In this document: positions 23,943-30,158 of the stretch, piece after piece
Position numbering within the stretch: the stretch's first letter is position 1
How the letters are laid out: each line of letters begins with the position of its first letter
Virus record (IMG/VR): IMGVR_UViG_3300012931_000057
Coordinates: 1-31,593 of that record
Source: a virus
Reading direction: 5' to 3' (one strand)
Length of the DNA: 31,593 nt
Position numbers and translations under genes: made by a program
The notes under the pieces: generated by a model
Seen by the model: only the letters and a program-made list of their open reading frames with translations
Database searches by the model: none
What the model was told of the DNA's origin: nothing

Positions 23943-24903
23943 TGTTATCTCCTTGTATAGTATTTATATGTAGCAACTCAAAAGGATTCCAAACATCATG
24001 GATGAATCCAGTGGGAGGTTCATCTAGTTCACTCGGATTACTAAAACCTCGGCAGATTTGAATAAAACTACATACACCATACTTCCCTACACATTGCTCT
24101 GTATTCTTCGGGAAGGCACCCATAGCAGTTTGAATTGGTTGATCTACCATACGCTCCATATCACTTTCAATTCTCTCCGCCCAGTCACGAGCTTCCCATA
24201 GCCACGCATCCATATCGGAGAGAGTGAAGGATATAGGAATGAAGCGAAAGGCATCATGGACTTTTTTGTGAACAAGAGCTGCATCTACCCAGACATATCG
24301 TGTAGATGGGTACTCGATGTTTGCAGCGTATAGGTAGCCACTGCACTGACTGTTTGGATAGTAGCTTTCAAGATATTGAGATTTGAAGCCACCATCAACT
24401 TTGTATTCTGTCGTCGTTTTGTGTTCAATGATAACTACATCACCATTTATCCTCACATCTTTATCCCGTCGGCCTATATACCATACATCAGGATTGTCAG
24501 GATAGAGGGGGACAGCAAAAGGCCGCTCGGCAGCAAGCAGTTCCATCTGGTTCAGCACGCCCTCGCGTTTCTCAACATAGTTGTATAGCATTTCTTTGAG
24601 GTTCATTGGAGTCCGAGCGCCAAGCATCTCAAGGTCTTGCATGTCGAGGTCAGCGATTGGCTTCCCGCCATTTTCTACCCAGCAGGTATTCACAGCTAGC
24701 ATGGCGTTTTCTATTAGGGTGCTGGTATATACACCAGGTTTCCACCCACTCCAGATTACATTCATCGCCTCATGCCAGCACAGACCGAAGACAAGTGGCA
24801 TAGCAGTTCCACTCTTTCTCCATCCACGAACATGGCGGAGATAGTAGTATCGAGGGCACTTCTTGTAGTCACCAAGTTTGGTGTTATCATAGTAGCGCTT
24901 CAT
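23929..24903 (-). CDS. PD-(D/E)XK nuclease, RecB/Cas4-like, with probable Fe-S cluster
   Basis: A 324-residue nuclease. The core is complete: H44 in 'GLCWHEAM', D147 in 'YIGRRDKDV', E160 and K162 in 'VVIIEHKTT', and the 'QxxxY' helix (Q186, Y190). Four cysteines, C16 near the N-terminus ('YKKCPRYYYL') and C271, C278, C284 ('CVGKYGVCSFIQIC'), are spaced as in Cas4/AddB Fe-S nucleases. It probably resects DNA ends in concert with the Sak4-like ATPase and SSB. No Cas genes or CRISPR array are present, so this is a phage recombination nuclease, not adaptation machinery. Confidence 0.88.
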   Translation of the reverse strand: MKRYYDNTKLGDYKKCPRYYYLRHVRGWRKSGTAMPLVFGLCWHEAMNVIWSGWKPGVYTSTLIENAMLAVNTCWVENGGKPIADLDMQDLEMLGARTPMNLKEMLYNYVEKREGVLNQMELLAAERPFAVPLYPDNPDVWYIGRRDKDVRINGDVVIIEHKTTTEYKVDGGFKSQYLESYYPNSQCSGYLYAANIEYPSTRYVWVDAALVHKKVHDAFRFIPISFTLSDMDAWLWEARDWAERIESDMERMVDQPIQTAMGAFPKNTEQCVGKYGVCSFIQICRGFSNPSELDEPPTGFIHDVWNPFELLHINTIQGDNNENS

Positions 24904-24906
24904 GGT

Positions 24907-25140
24907 TTAGTCGAGACCATAGTAACGAACAACGCAGACCCACATCTCAGCATGGGCGTCAAAGTGCATAGGGCTTCTAGACGGAGAACGCATGGGGTCA
25001 ATCTGGGAGAGAATAGTATCAGTATACTTCTCCAAAGTACCCTTATCTGCTGAGATATACTCATTCTCATATATACGATTAGGTGCACCAGTATATAGTT
25101 CTTTGGAAAGAACTGGATAAGAATATTTAGAATCACTCAT
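24907..25140 (-). CDS. Small protein of unknown function, 77 residues
   Basis: The protein begins MSDSKYSYPVLSKELYTG and ends 'HAEMWVCVVRYYGLD'; no domain is recognised. GGGAG lies 7 bases before the ATG, and the start overlaps the stop of the Ala-repeat protein by four bases (ATGA). It ends four bases before the nuclease gene, so it is co-transcribed with it. A competing frame over the same bases lacks this ribosome binding site. Confidence 0.6.
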   Translation of the reverse strand: MSDSKYSYPVLSKELYTGAPNRIYENEYISADKGTLEKYTDTILSQIDPMRSPSRSPMHFDAHAEMWVCVVRYYGLD

Positions 25141-25841
25141 TTTGAAACTCCCATACTGTCTAAAATATCACAAAAATTAAGATATATATGCCCTGCCAAC
25201 GCAGCATACGCAGCATTCGCAGCATAAGCAGCATAAGCAGCAGCATTCGCAGCATACGCAGCATACGTAGCAGTCGCAGCATTCGCAGCATTCTCAGCAT
25301 TCGCAGCATCCGCAGCATCATAAGCAGCATACGCAGCAGCATTCGCAGCATCCGCAGCATACGCAGCAGCATTCGCAGCATTCGCAGCATTCTCAGCAGT
25401 CGCAGCATCATAAGCAGCATACGCAGCAGCATTCGCAGCATTCTTAGATCGGTCTACATTGGATAGCCAACTTTCAGCCCAAAGATTAAAATTGTACTCA
25501 TTATAAACTACCAGGGCACTGCGAATAGCAAATTCTATTTTCTGCTCTATACTTATAACTGGGAGCGGTAATTCTCGTTTAAGTGTTAATGCTTTGCACC
25601 AGCACTTACACTCATCAGTGCCTAGGTATGTATCTGTTTCTGCCTCAAAAAGTCTGGGATTGAGAAAATTGCTGTGTATAGGATTAAATATTACAGCAAG
25701 TCTGGGGTCAGCATAGGCGTGAATTACACCAGCTGAGCAAGGGTTATTTGATTTACCGAGAGCATGTGCCTTAACACCAAGTTCATACTGGAAGCTACAA
25801 TATGTGCTCATGCGTTCATCTGTTAACTTAAACAGTTTCAT
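25137..25841 (-). CDS. Conserved phage protein with long Ala-rich tripeptide repeat
   Basis: A 234-residue protein. Residues 1-132 form a compact domain of a phage family I recognise but cannot name functionally: 'MKLFKLTDERMSTYC', 'CSAGVIHAYADPRLAVIFNP', 'IHSNFLNPRLFEAE', 'WAESWLSNVDRS'. Residues about 133-214 are a low-complexity tract of (x-Ala-Ala) units with x mainly Asn, Tyr or Asp, broken by an extra Ala at intervals. A short tail 'IYLNFCDILDSMGVSK' closes it. The tract is probably a long helix with a stripe of polar residues, as seen in other members. AAGGAG precedes the ATG. Function unknown. Confidence 0.75.
   Translation of the reverse strand: MKLFKLTDERMSTYCSFQYELGVKAHALGKSNNPCSAGVIHAYADPRLAVIFNPIHSNFLNPRLFEAETDTYLGTDECKCWCKALTLKRELPLPVISIEQKIEFAIRSALVVYNEYNFNLWAESWLSNVDRSKNAANAAAYAAYDAATAENAANAANAAAYAADAANAAAYAAYDAADAANAENAANAATATYAAYAANAAAYAAYAANAAYAALAGHIYLNFCDILDSMGVSK
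25199..25443. repeat. Short tandem repeat (9-nt unit, GCAGCATNC-type) with 90-nt higher-order period
   Basis: About 245 bases are built from degenerate copies of a 9-base unit around GCAGCAT plus two variable bases. On top of this, a 40-base block at 25312-25351 recurs exactly at 25402-25441, a 90-base (30-codon) period. The tract encodes the (x-Ala-Ala) region of the leftward gene; because the unit is a multiple of three, several other frames stay open too, without being genes. Confidence 0.9.
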
Positions 25842-25858
25842 TTTAATCTCCTTGTATG

Positions 25859-26167
25859 TTACTTAAATACTACCCGACGAACTACATACCTGTCATCTTT
25901 GAATATGAGTAGGTTCAGCCTTCCATGTTGGTGTGCAAACATAGCAGTTGCAATACTACACAATGTTGTGAGGCTTGTTAGAAGGATGTAGTCTTCAGAT
26001 GAACTATCCTTGAAGGCATCTTCAAACTCACGAGCCATTTGGCTAGTGTTGTACTTCCCTAGCATTCCTTCGGTGCAGTATATAAGTTCGCCATAATGCT
26101 CCGCGTCAGAGTAGTCATGCGCACCTCTGTTGACTATGTAGACTCGTTGGTTTTGGTTAGCTGGCAT
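25859..26167 (-). CDS. Conserved small phage protein of unknown function
   Basis: A 102-residue protein with a pattern seen across phages: 'RVYIVNRGAHDYSDAEHYGE', 'LIYCTEGMLGKYNTSQMARE', 'YILLTSLTTLCSIATAMFAH', 'GRLNLLIF'. Its biochemical role is not known to me. The ATG at 26167 lies in the stop region of the upstream gene and gives a start resembling other members; a TTG three codons earlier is less likely. It is co-transcribed with its neighbours. Confidence 0.65.
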   Translation of the reverse strand: MPANQNQRVYIVNRGAHDYSDAEHYGELIYCTEGMLGKYNTSQMAREFEDAFKDSSSEDYILLTSLTTLCSIATAMFAHQHGRLNLLIFKDDRYVVRRVVFK

Positions 26168-26393
26168 CTTTGACAAGACCGAACCAGAAACGCTTTTGAC
26201 CTAATACAGGTACTGTGCGGCAGGTGTCATCAAGATACCACCTTTTCCCATTCCAGTACCATAGATATTCTGAAAGCAAATCTGAACTACCATAATATCT
26301 ATCCTCAATTACATCTTTCATTGTTGAGCTTACATACCATCCAAGCTTTACAGGTGGCTCACTAGGGGAGAATATGGGAGAGTATTTCGGCAT
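26157..26393 (-). CDS. Small protein, paralogue A of a two-gene family
   Basis: A 78-residue protein starting MPKYSPIFSPSEPPVKLGWY with AAGGAG before the ATG; the in-frame upstream start has no such site. It shares an ordered set of motifs with the 97-residue protein encoded near 30.3 kb: 'SPIFSP', 'GWYVS', 'WYWNGKRWY' and 'GQKRFWFGLVK'. The aromatic-rich fold is unknown to me. Palindrome copy 5 lies upstream, 28 bases from the ATG. Confidence 0.65.
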   Translation of the reverse strand: MPKYSPIFSPSEPPVKLGWYVSSTMKDVIEDRYYGSSDLLSEYLWYWNGKRWYLDDTCRTVPVLGQKRFWFGLVKDAS

Positions 26394-26421
26394 GGCAGAC
26401 TCCTTAGTATGTTGTAAAGGG

Positions 26422-26438
26422 TGTAACAAATTGTTACA
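26422..26438. promoter_or_regulatory. Recurrent intergenic palindrome, copy 5
   Basis: TGTAACAAATTGTTACA, both arms perfect, with the central base A rather than T on this strand. It lies upstream of paralogue A, in the gap after the 113-residue gene. The central-base orientation is not tied to transcription direction, which argues for a symmetric DNA site. Confidence 0.8.
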
Positions 26439-26492
26439 CAGGTAAAAGGTAATTCACCAAGGCCCCTTTTCTTAACCACGTAGACCTTGATG

Positions 26493-26509
26493 AGTACCTT
26501 TCGGGTACT
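26493..26509 (-). terminator. Stem-loop downstream of the 113-residue gene
   Basis: AGTACC / GGTACT, a perfect 6-bp stem with a five-base loop, in the gap between the 113-residue gene and palindrome copy 5. In the leftward direction the sequence after it ends in AAAAGGGG rather than a T-run. A second stem, AGCAAG / CTTGCT, lies at 26521-26542. They may weakly terminate or stabilise the transcript. Confidence 0.35.
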
Positions 26510-26541
26510 ATGCAAACCGCAGCAAGTTCTCTGGTGCTTGC

Positions 26542-26883
26542 TTAATCCTCCTGCAATGATGCAAGAAGTGCGGCTTTTTCTTCCTTGGACATATTGCTCA
26601 CCAGGCCACGAACCTTCTCACCAGCTGTCTTACGCGGGCCTCTGGTGCCGGGAGTCCATGCGGAGACGATGGCTTGGATTTCTTCAGCACTCTTCGGTGG
26701 TGTTTCCTTCCCACCCTTCAGGTGGCGGCGGACAAGGGCTTGAATGTCAATGACGAGGCTATCCAAGGCTTTGCCATAGACAACATCATCGCCAAGGGCA
26801 TCGGCTAAGCCCGAAAGGTTCTCTGGGAAGTCATAGTACACTTCGACAGGTGTGCCTTTATCTACTCGTGCAGTGATTTTCAT
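26542..26883 (-). CDS. Small phage protein of unknown function, first gene after a strong promoter
   Basis: A 113-residue protein starting MKITARVDKGTPVEVYYDFP, with a helical centre ('LADALGDDVVYGKALDSLVI') and a basic linker ('PGTRGPRKTAGEK') leading to a C-terminal helix 'MSKEEKAALLASL'. That end resembles the C-terminus of the 81-residue protein next to the methyltransferase. AAAGGAG precedes the ATG. It is directly downstream of the best promoter in the window, suggesting early, strong expression. Possible early regulatory or host-directed role; not shown. Confidence 0.7.
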   Translation of the reverse strand: MKITARVDKGTPVEVYYDFPENLSGLADALGDDVVYGKALDSLVIDIQALVRRHLKGGKETPPKSAEEIQAIVSAWTPGTRGPRKTAGEKVRGLVSNMSKEEKAALLASLQED

Positions 26884-26911
26884 TTAAAACTCCTTTGATT
26901 GATTAAAAAGT

Positions 26912-26934
26912 CTCGATGGATTTTTAACATCGAG
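26912..26934 (-). other. 5' leader stem-loop
   Basis: CTCGATG / CATCGAG, a perfect 7-bp stem with a nine-base A/T-rich loop, located between the promoter's -10 box and the ribosome binding site of the 113-residue gene. At the very start of the transcript such a stem can protect mRNA from 5' decay; this role is inferred. Confidence 0.55.
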
Positions 26935-26939
26935 GACGC

Positions 26940-26968
26940 ATTATGACATGGACTGTCATAGTTGTCAA
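26940..26968 (-). promoter_or_regulatory. Sigma70-type promoter for the 113-residue gene
   Basis: On the leftward strand, TTGACA (consensus -35, at 26963-26968) is followed after exactly 17 bases by CATAAT (-10, at 26940-26945), one base from TATAAT. It points to the 113-residue gene about 55 bases downstream and lies between genes. It matches host housekeeping polymerase, so this region is likely transcribed early. Confidence 0.85.
26942..26960. promoter_or_regulatory. Operator-like inverted repeat within promoter
   Basis: TATGACATGGACTGTCATA has perfect 7-base arms around five bases. It fills nearly the whole spacer and overlaps the -10 box, so a bound protein would block polymerase. It is unrelated in sequence to the recurrent 17-bp palindrome. 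Confidence 0.65.
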
Positions 26969-26982
26969 GCGGTTTTTTTAGT

Positions 26983-27288
26983 TCAGCCTTCACTATGCTG
27001 CTCGATGTAAGCTTGTGTTTTCACAATGAGAGTGGCTGTATGACTATCAGTCCATTCTTTCTCAGGAAACTTATTACACACAAGCTCGATGGCGAGTTGC
27101 TTAGCGGTTATATCTGTTACGAAGAGTTCTGGGGGATTTGGAAGTTTCTGCATTATCTCCTTATAGGTAAGTTCACGGGGATTGTAGGCAATAATGTCTG
27201 GGTCTACGAAGGCTGTCCTAATATCGGGGTTTAGGACAGCATCAATAGCTTCTGAAATAGACGGAGTTTTCGGCGGCAGGTCAGTCAT
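26983..27288 (-). CDS. Small protein of unknown function, 101 residues
   Basis: The protein begins MTDLPPKTPSISEAIDAVLN and is mixed alpha/beta with 'LTYKEIMQKLPNPPELFVTD' and a C-terminal helical part ('TATLIVKTQAYIEQH'). No family or signal sequence is recognised. The start follows the stop of the upstream metallopeptidase-like gene by one base, so they are co-translated. It ends just before the -35 box of the strong promoter. Confidence 0.6.
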   Translation of the reverse strand: MTDLPPKTPSISEAIDAVLNPDIRTAFVDPDIIAYNPRELTYKEIMQKLPNPPELFVTDITAKQLAIELVCNKFPEKEWTDSHTATLIVKTQAYIEQHSEG

Positions 27289-27289
27289 T

Positions 27290-27685
27290 TTATTCTGCTT
27301 TCGGATAATCTTTATGGTCTATACATGACCACCCACACCAGTTATCGTAGCTACTCCATTCAACGCCAAGTTCTTTTGCCATCCATAGTTCTACCATGGT
27401 AGCAAGTTTGTGCTCCAAGAAATATGGTGCTCGTGCATCTTCGCCCGGCTCATCCAAGTCCTTACCTTCCCCCATGTCAAACTCATCAACTACATGCTGA
27501 GTTATTCCATGATGCCGGCATAGTTGCACTTCCACAAGTTCATGGAGGGCAACAAGGATAGGGTATCGCCAGTTGGTTGCTTCATTTACTTTGATAACCA
27601 GCGTACCGTCATCTTCATAATACCAGTCCCCGGCAGTTGGATACCGCTGGTCTTCTGGCTTAACTGTCTCTATTACGATTCGCAT
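27290..27685 (-). CDS. HExxE-containing phage protein, putative metal-binding/peptidase-like
   Basis: A 131-residue protein. After a beta segment ('DWYYEDDGTLVIKVNEATNW') comes a helix with 'ALHELVEVQLCRHHGI', containing HExxE, followed by 'VDEFDMGEGKD' and 'YFLEHKLATMVELWMAKELGV'. The His/Glu helix and later acidic and His residues resemble a minimal zincin-like core and are found in other small phage proteins. Enzymatic activity is not shown. AGGAG with 8-base spacing supports the start. It overlaps the proposed 72-residue basic protein upstream by 26 bases. Confidence 0.65.
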   Translation of the reverse strand: MRIVIETVKPEDQRYPTAGDWYYEDDGTLVIKVNEATNWRYPILVALHELVEVQLCRHHGITQHVVDEFDMGEGKDLDEPGEDARAPYFLEHKLATMVELWMAKELGVEWSSYDNWCGWSCIDHKDYPKAE

Positions 27686-27878
27686 TGGAGAAGCTCCTAT
27701 GTACGGTGTAGCTATTGTGCCTATTCATCGCCCTGCTACGCATCATTAGGGTGTGGCGAATCTTTCGGATGCTTGGATGCACCTTGATGCGGAAGATGGG
27801 ATTGTATAGATGGCAGAATCGTGCCGAGAGCTTTCTACGTTCTTGGCTGTTCTGGGCTTGGTGTGCAGTTCGGGTCAT
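27660..27878 (-). CDS. Small basic protein, 72 residues (tentative)
   Basis: An ATG at 27878 is preceded by AAGGAG at 8-base spacing. The frame gives MTRTAHQAQNSQERRKLSAR, continuing with many Arg, Lys and His ('IRKIRHTLMMRSRAMNRH'). It overlaps both neighbours (44 and 26 bases), more than most pairs here, and codon quality is unclear. The ribosome binding site and the otherwise unfilled space favour a real gene; the unusual composition argues caution. Unknown function. Confidence 0.45.
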   Translation of the reverse strand: MTRTAHQAQNSQERRKLSARFCHLYNPIFRIKVHPSIRKIRHTLMMRSRAMNRHNSYTVHRSFSNANRNRDS

Positions 27879-28029
27879 TCGTAGACTCCTTTTGTTGTTG
27901 ATGGTATATAAGACCCATAGCAGAAAAGTATAAAGCATCTATTAGAGCTTCCAATGCCTCAGTTTCACTTTTCTTTGTTGCTGGGTCGATTTTGTATAAA
28001 CGACAAAGAGTAGCATGTCTTTGTTGCAT
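27835..28029 (-). CDS. Small helical protein of unknown function, 64 residues
   Basis: The protein reads MQQRHATLCRLYKIDPATKK at the start, then 'SETEALEALIDALYFSAMG', followed by a polar Gln/Pro-rich tail. AAGGAAA precedes the ATG, overlapping the upstream stop region. No family is recognised. It sits in a run of small co-directional genes downstream of a sigma70-type promoter. Confidence 0.55.
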   Translation of the reverse strand: MQQRHATLCRLYKIDPATKKSETEALEALIDALYFSAMGLIYHQQQKESTNDPNCTPSPEQPRT

Positions 28030-28038
28030 GGTATTTCC

Positions 28039-28323
28039 TTACATAGTTGATTCAGCAAATTTCCTCGCAGAGCTACTTGCATATACATGGTAGTCTGTGG
28101 GGAACCCCGGGATACCTTTAAACCATGCACCAGCAGATATAGCGAACTTAATATCCTCGATGTCCCATGGTGCAAGAGTGTACCCATTCGGTGACTTTTT
28201 ACTACACCGTCTCGGTGCGTGAAAAGATATGCGTTGCGGAACGGGCTGTAGTGACTCCCAGAAGGAATCTTCTGGGTTATCAGATGGGGGAACATAAGGT
28301 TGTTCCATTGGTAGGTATTTCAT
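28039..28323 (-). CDS. Small protein of unknown function, 94 residues
   Basis: The protein begins MKYLPMEQPYVPPSDNPEDS and is rich in Pro and aromatics, with 'YTLAPWDIEDIKFAISAGAW' and a C-terminal 'SSSARKFAESTM'. AAAGGAG precedes the ATG. The gene lies directly downstream of a sigma70-type promoter whose boxes are in the end of the previous gene. Unknown function; probably early. Confidence 0.6.
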   Translation of the reverse strand: MKYLPMEQPYVPPSDNPEDSFWESLQPVPQRISFHAPRRCSKKSPNGYTLAPWDIEDIKFAISAGAWFKGIPGFPTDYHVYASSSARKFAESTM

Positions 28324-28351
28324 ATCAAACTCCTTTGGTCATTGTTCGGGT

Positions 28352-28380
28352 AGCATATCATGCATCCGACAAGTTGTCAA
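28352..28380 (-). promoter_or_regulatory. Sigma70-type promoter inside the end of the 59-residue gene
   Basis: On the leftward strand TTGACA (28375-28380) and TATGCT (28352-28357) are 17 bases apart. The sequence GCTTGACAACT around the -35 box is shared exactly with the other promoter in this module. A small palindrome, GACAAcTTGTC (28368-28378), overlaps the -35 region. The boxes overlap the last codons of the upstream gene. Confidence 0.75.
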
Positions 28381-28537
28381 GCAAAAAATTTACTCCGGCT
28401 TTCCAAGATTCCCATTGTAAATAGCAGTCTCGTGACCCAATAGGGTGACTTGGATAGTCGAAAGCATTTTCAATATACCATTGTTCAAAAGCTCTCCTCA
28501 TAGATTCTGAGGATGGTGTGTCTATTTGATTACTCAT
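28358..28537 (-). CDS. Small phage protein, 59 residues, unknown function
   Basis: The protein starts MSNQIDTPSSESMRRAFEQW and continues 'YIENAFDYPSHPIG' and 'CYLQWESWKAGVNFLLDNL'. The 'FEQW...W.AG' layout is common in small phage proteins of unknown role. AGGAG precedes the ATG at 9-base spacing. Its 3' end contains the promoter for the following gene, so coding and promoter signals overlap. Confidence 0.65.
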   Translation of the reverse strand: MSNQIDTPSSESMRRAFEQWYIENAFDYPSHPIGSRDCYLQWESWKAGVNFLLDNLSDA

Positions 28538-28538
28538 A

Positions 28539-28886
28539 TCATCTGTCTCCTAGCTCATGGTCATGGATTCGGCAGTATGCTCCCTCTTTGAATGCTGCGC
28601 GTTCGCAGTGGGCGGGGCGTACTGCATCCAGCATTGCTCTCAGTATCTGAAAATACACGTTGTTTGAGAAGGCACACTCGACGCTTAGTGTCCACCTTCC
28701 TGAGCGACCGGCCATAGCAGCTAGCAAACGGTCGGCGGCTTCGGCGAAGTTGCGTACATAGGACTCCCTTGTAACAAATGGGAGTACGAGTGCGAACAAA
28801 GGCGCGATGATACAGCACAGGGCGAAGGATGTCCATAGGAAGATGACCAGTAGGGCACGCTTAAGTGCCCGAGGTAAGTTGAACAT
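28539..28886 (-). CDS. Membrane protein of unknown function, 115 residues
   Basis: Basic N-terminus (MFNLPRALKRALL) followed by one long hydrophobic segment (about residues 11-38), then a soluble Cys-containing region ('VECAFSNNVYFQILRAMLDA', 'HCERAAFKEGAYCRIH'). The C-terminal part resembles other small phage proteins with a His/Cys pair, which might bind metal. It overlaps the upstream gene by 26 bases and ends a base before the next start. Unknown function. Confidence 0.6.
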   Translation of the reverse strand: MFNLPRALKRALLVIFLWTSFALCCIIAPLFALVLPFVTRESYVRNFAEAADRLLAAMAGRSGRWTLSVECAFSNNVYFQILRAMLDAVRPAHCERAAFKEGAYCRIHDHELGDR

Positions 28887-29097
28887 GGTAGAGCTCTTCT
28901 AAGTCCTCCTCCATAGCGACTGAAGCAAGGGCACTATTGATGGCAGTTTTCAGGTCTGGAAAGGCCGCACAAGAAGTGAAGTCATGATTGGTGTGGACTT
29001 CATTGTAATAAGTTCCATCCCTCCGAGCAGTGATAAACACTGCTTTGAGAGTAGTTGGGAATGTATCTGTTGTGCTAGATATAACATACTGTCTCAT
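28861..29097 (-). CDS. Small protein of unknown function, 78 residues
   Basis: The protein starts MRQYVISSTTDTFPTTLKAV and is a beta-beta-alpha type sequence with 'VFITARRDGTYYNEVHT' and 'FPDLKTAINSALASVAMEED'. The ATG at 29097 has AAGGAG at good spacing and follows the stop of the 39-residue peptide by one base; the longer in-frame start upstream lacks support. Unknown function. Confidence 0.6.
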   Translation of the reverse strand: MRQYVISSTTDTFPTTLKAVFITARRDGTYYNEVHTNHDFTSCAAFPDLKTAINSALASVAMEEDLEELYHVQLTSGT

Positions 29098-29098
29098 T

Positions 29099-29218
29099 TT
29101 ACTTCTCCTTATCATCAATTTCTTTAATTGCATCTTTACCAATGTACTTCACACTTTTGTAGACTATGAGTCCCCAAAGTCCAATTATGAAGAGATACAG
29201 AAAACTATAAATGTCCAT
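29099..29218 (-). CDS. 39-residue membrane peptide
   Basis: MDIYSFLYLFIIGLWGLIVY followed by a charged tail ending 'KEIDDKEK'. It has one transmembrane segment with the C-terminus charged. GGAG lies 5 bases before the ATG, and palindrome copy 6 ends just upstream, 11 bases from the ATG. It is the first gene after that palindrome. Function unknown. Confidence 0.6.
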   Translation of the reverse strand: MDIYSFLYLFIIGLWGLIVYKSVKYIGKDAIKEIDDKEK

Positions 29219-29229
29219 GATAGCTCCAT

Positions 29230-29246
29230 TGTAACAAATTGTTACG
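29230..29246. promoter_or_regulatory. Recurrent intergenic palindrome, copy 6
   Basis: TGTAACAAATTGTTACG, one base from consensus at the outer edge. Its right arm contains the stop codon of the 160-residue gene and its left end is 11 bases from the start of the 39-residue peptide. The layout mirrors copies 1, 2 and 4. Confidence 0.78.
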
Positions 29247-29724
29247 TAGTTAGGTTACGAATCCGCTCTTCAAGATGCTGAAGTTCGGCTTCCTCAAGTA
29301 CAGACCAGTTTTCTATGTCTGCTACCTTTTTGCCTCGAAGTTCATTGAGGCGAACCTCCAGTCTGCTCCTTACTGGATATACATACGTATTATCCTGTGG
29401 AACTGGTGTAACAGGTTCTACCGCAGATACATCATTCACTAGTCTGCTGTACATATTTCTTTCTGCAATTTCTGTAACTGCAAGTTTCTTCGCATTTTGC
29501 CTCTTTTCCAACAGCGGCTGTACCATGGCACTATACTCAAAGCCATCTCTGTATGGAATAACTCCCATACGGCGGGAACTTTCCAACAGCCCGCGCAGGG
29601 CGAGACTAGCTATGAGACTTAAGCTCATATCATCTGAATATGCGCCTGCGCTTTTTAAGATGTCTATGCAACCCATAGCATCTTGTGGTGTCAGCCTCAT
29701 GCGGACGACATCTCCGTATTTCAT
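29242..29724 (-). CDS. Phage protein of unknown function, 160 residues
   Basis: A mostly helical protein: 'VRMRLTPQDAMGCIDILKSA', a central 'LIASLALRGLLESSRRMG', and a C-terminal charged coiled-coil-like segment ('EEAELQHLEERIRNLTT'). No family is recognised. The start overlaps the upstream Zn-finger gene stop (ATGA) with GGGGGAAAG as ribosome binding site. A DNA-binding or assembly role is possible but unsupported. Confidence 0.6.
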   Translation of the reverse strand: MKYGDVVRMRLTPQDAMGCIDILKSAGAYSDDMSLSLIASLALRGLLESSRRMGVIPYRDGFEYSAMVQPLLEKRQNAKKLAVTEIAERNMYSRLVNDVSAVEPVTPVPQDNTYVYPVRSRLEVRLNELRGKKVADIENWSVLEEAELQHLEERIRNLTT

Positions 29725-29948
29725 ACTTTCCCCCTGTATTTAGCCTGCCGAATCTTTGCACAACGGCTATGGTCTTTTATACCTCTCTTCCCAGGAGTAC
29801 CGCCGATGTAATGGCCGCAGACTTCACAAATGTTTGTGAAATGGTCGGAAGGATGATAGTTCTTTCGGATTTTGTCTATGGCGTTCCCGACATCTGGGGA
29901 GTTAGTGATGTCATACATAGCACTGCGGGCTTGCCTTCTGTTTTTCAT
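29721..29948 (-). CDS. Small zinc-finger-like phage protein
   Basis: A 75-residue basic protein with 'CEVCGHYIGG' and a later 'DHSRCAKIRQ', giving C-x2-C and H-x2-C ligands for one zinc. The 'CGHYIGGTP...DHSRC' layout is familiar from small phage proteins of unknown role. The gene overlaps both neighbours closely. A DNA- or RNA-binding function is plausible but inferred. Confidence 0.65.
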   Translation of the reverse strand: MKNRRQARSAMYDITNSPDVGNAIDKIRKNYHPSDHFTNICEVCGHYIGGTPGKRGIKDHSRCAKIRQAKYRGKV

Positions 29949-29949
29949 C

Positions 29950-30147
29950 TCACTGCCCTTCCATGTATCCAGGTAGGTTGCTGGCTATCATGGACACGAT
30001 GCCGAGTACCATGATAAAGATACCGACCGCCCATACCTTTTTCTCTACAGGGAGCTTTTGGTATAGGTAATAGCAGCCAAAAGCGACAATGATGAAAAAG
30101 GCTGTGGCTGCAAGGCCAATGAGTTGGAGGAATGCTAAGTTGCTCAT
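29950..30147 (-). CDS. Small two-segment membrane protein
   Basis: A 65-residue protein with two transmembrane segments ('LIGLAATAFFIIVAFGCYYL' and 'WAVGIFIMVLGIVSMIAS') separated by 'YQKLPVEKK'. AGGAG precedes the ATG. The size and layout would fit a holin, but the position in the early/replication side rather than the lysis cassette suggests another membrane role. Confidence 0.6.
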   Translation of the reverse strand: MSNLAFLQLIGLAATAFFIIVAFGCYYLYQKLPVEKKVWAVGIFIMVLGIVSMIASNLPGYMEGQ

Positions 30148-30158
30148 GATTTTTACTC

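Noticed and set aside
23929-24903. Cas4 as part of a CRISPR-Cas system
   Set aside because: No cas1, cas2 or array is present; the gene sits with Sak4-like and SSB-like recombination genes.
25199-25443. Regular repeats that could suggest a CRISPR array
   Set aside because: The unit is 9 bases with no unique spacers, it is translated in frame as Ala-rich tripeptides, and it lies inside a gene with a good start.
25160-25466. Open frames on both strands through the repeat (Leu/Arg/Met-rich and Ile/Arg/Ser-rich)
   Set aside because: They stay open only because the repeat unit is a multiple of three; they have no ribosome binding site or non-repetitive domain.
27715-27933. Rightward 72-residue frame in the leftward module
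   Set aside because: It has no ribosome binding site, is on the wrong strand for the module and overlaps a better leftward candidate.
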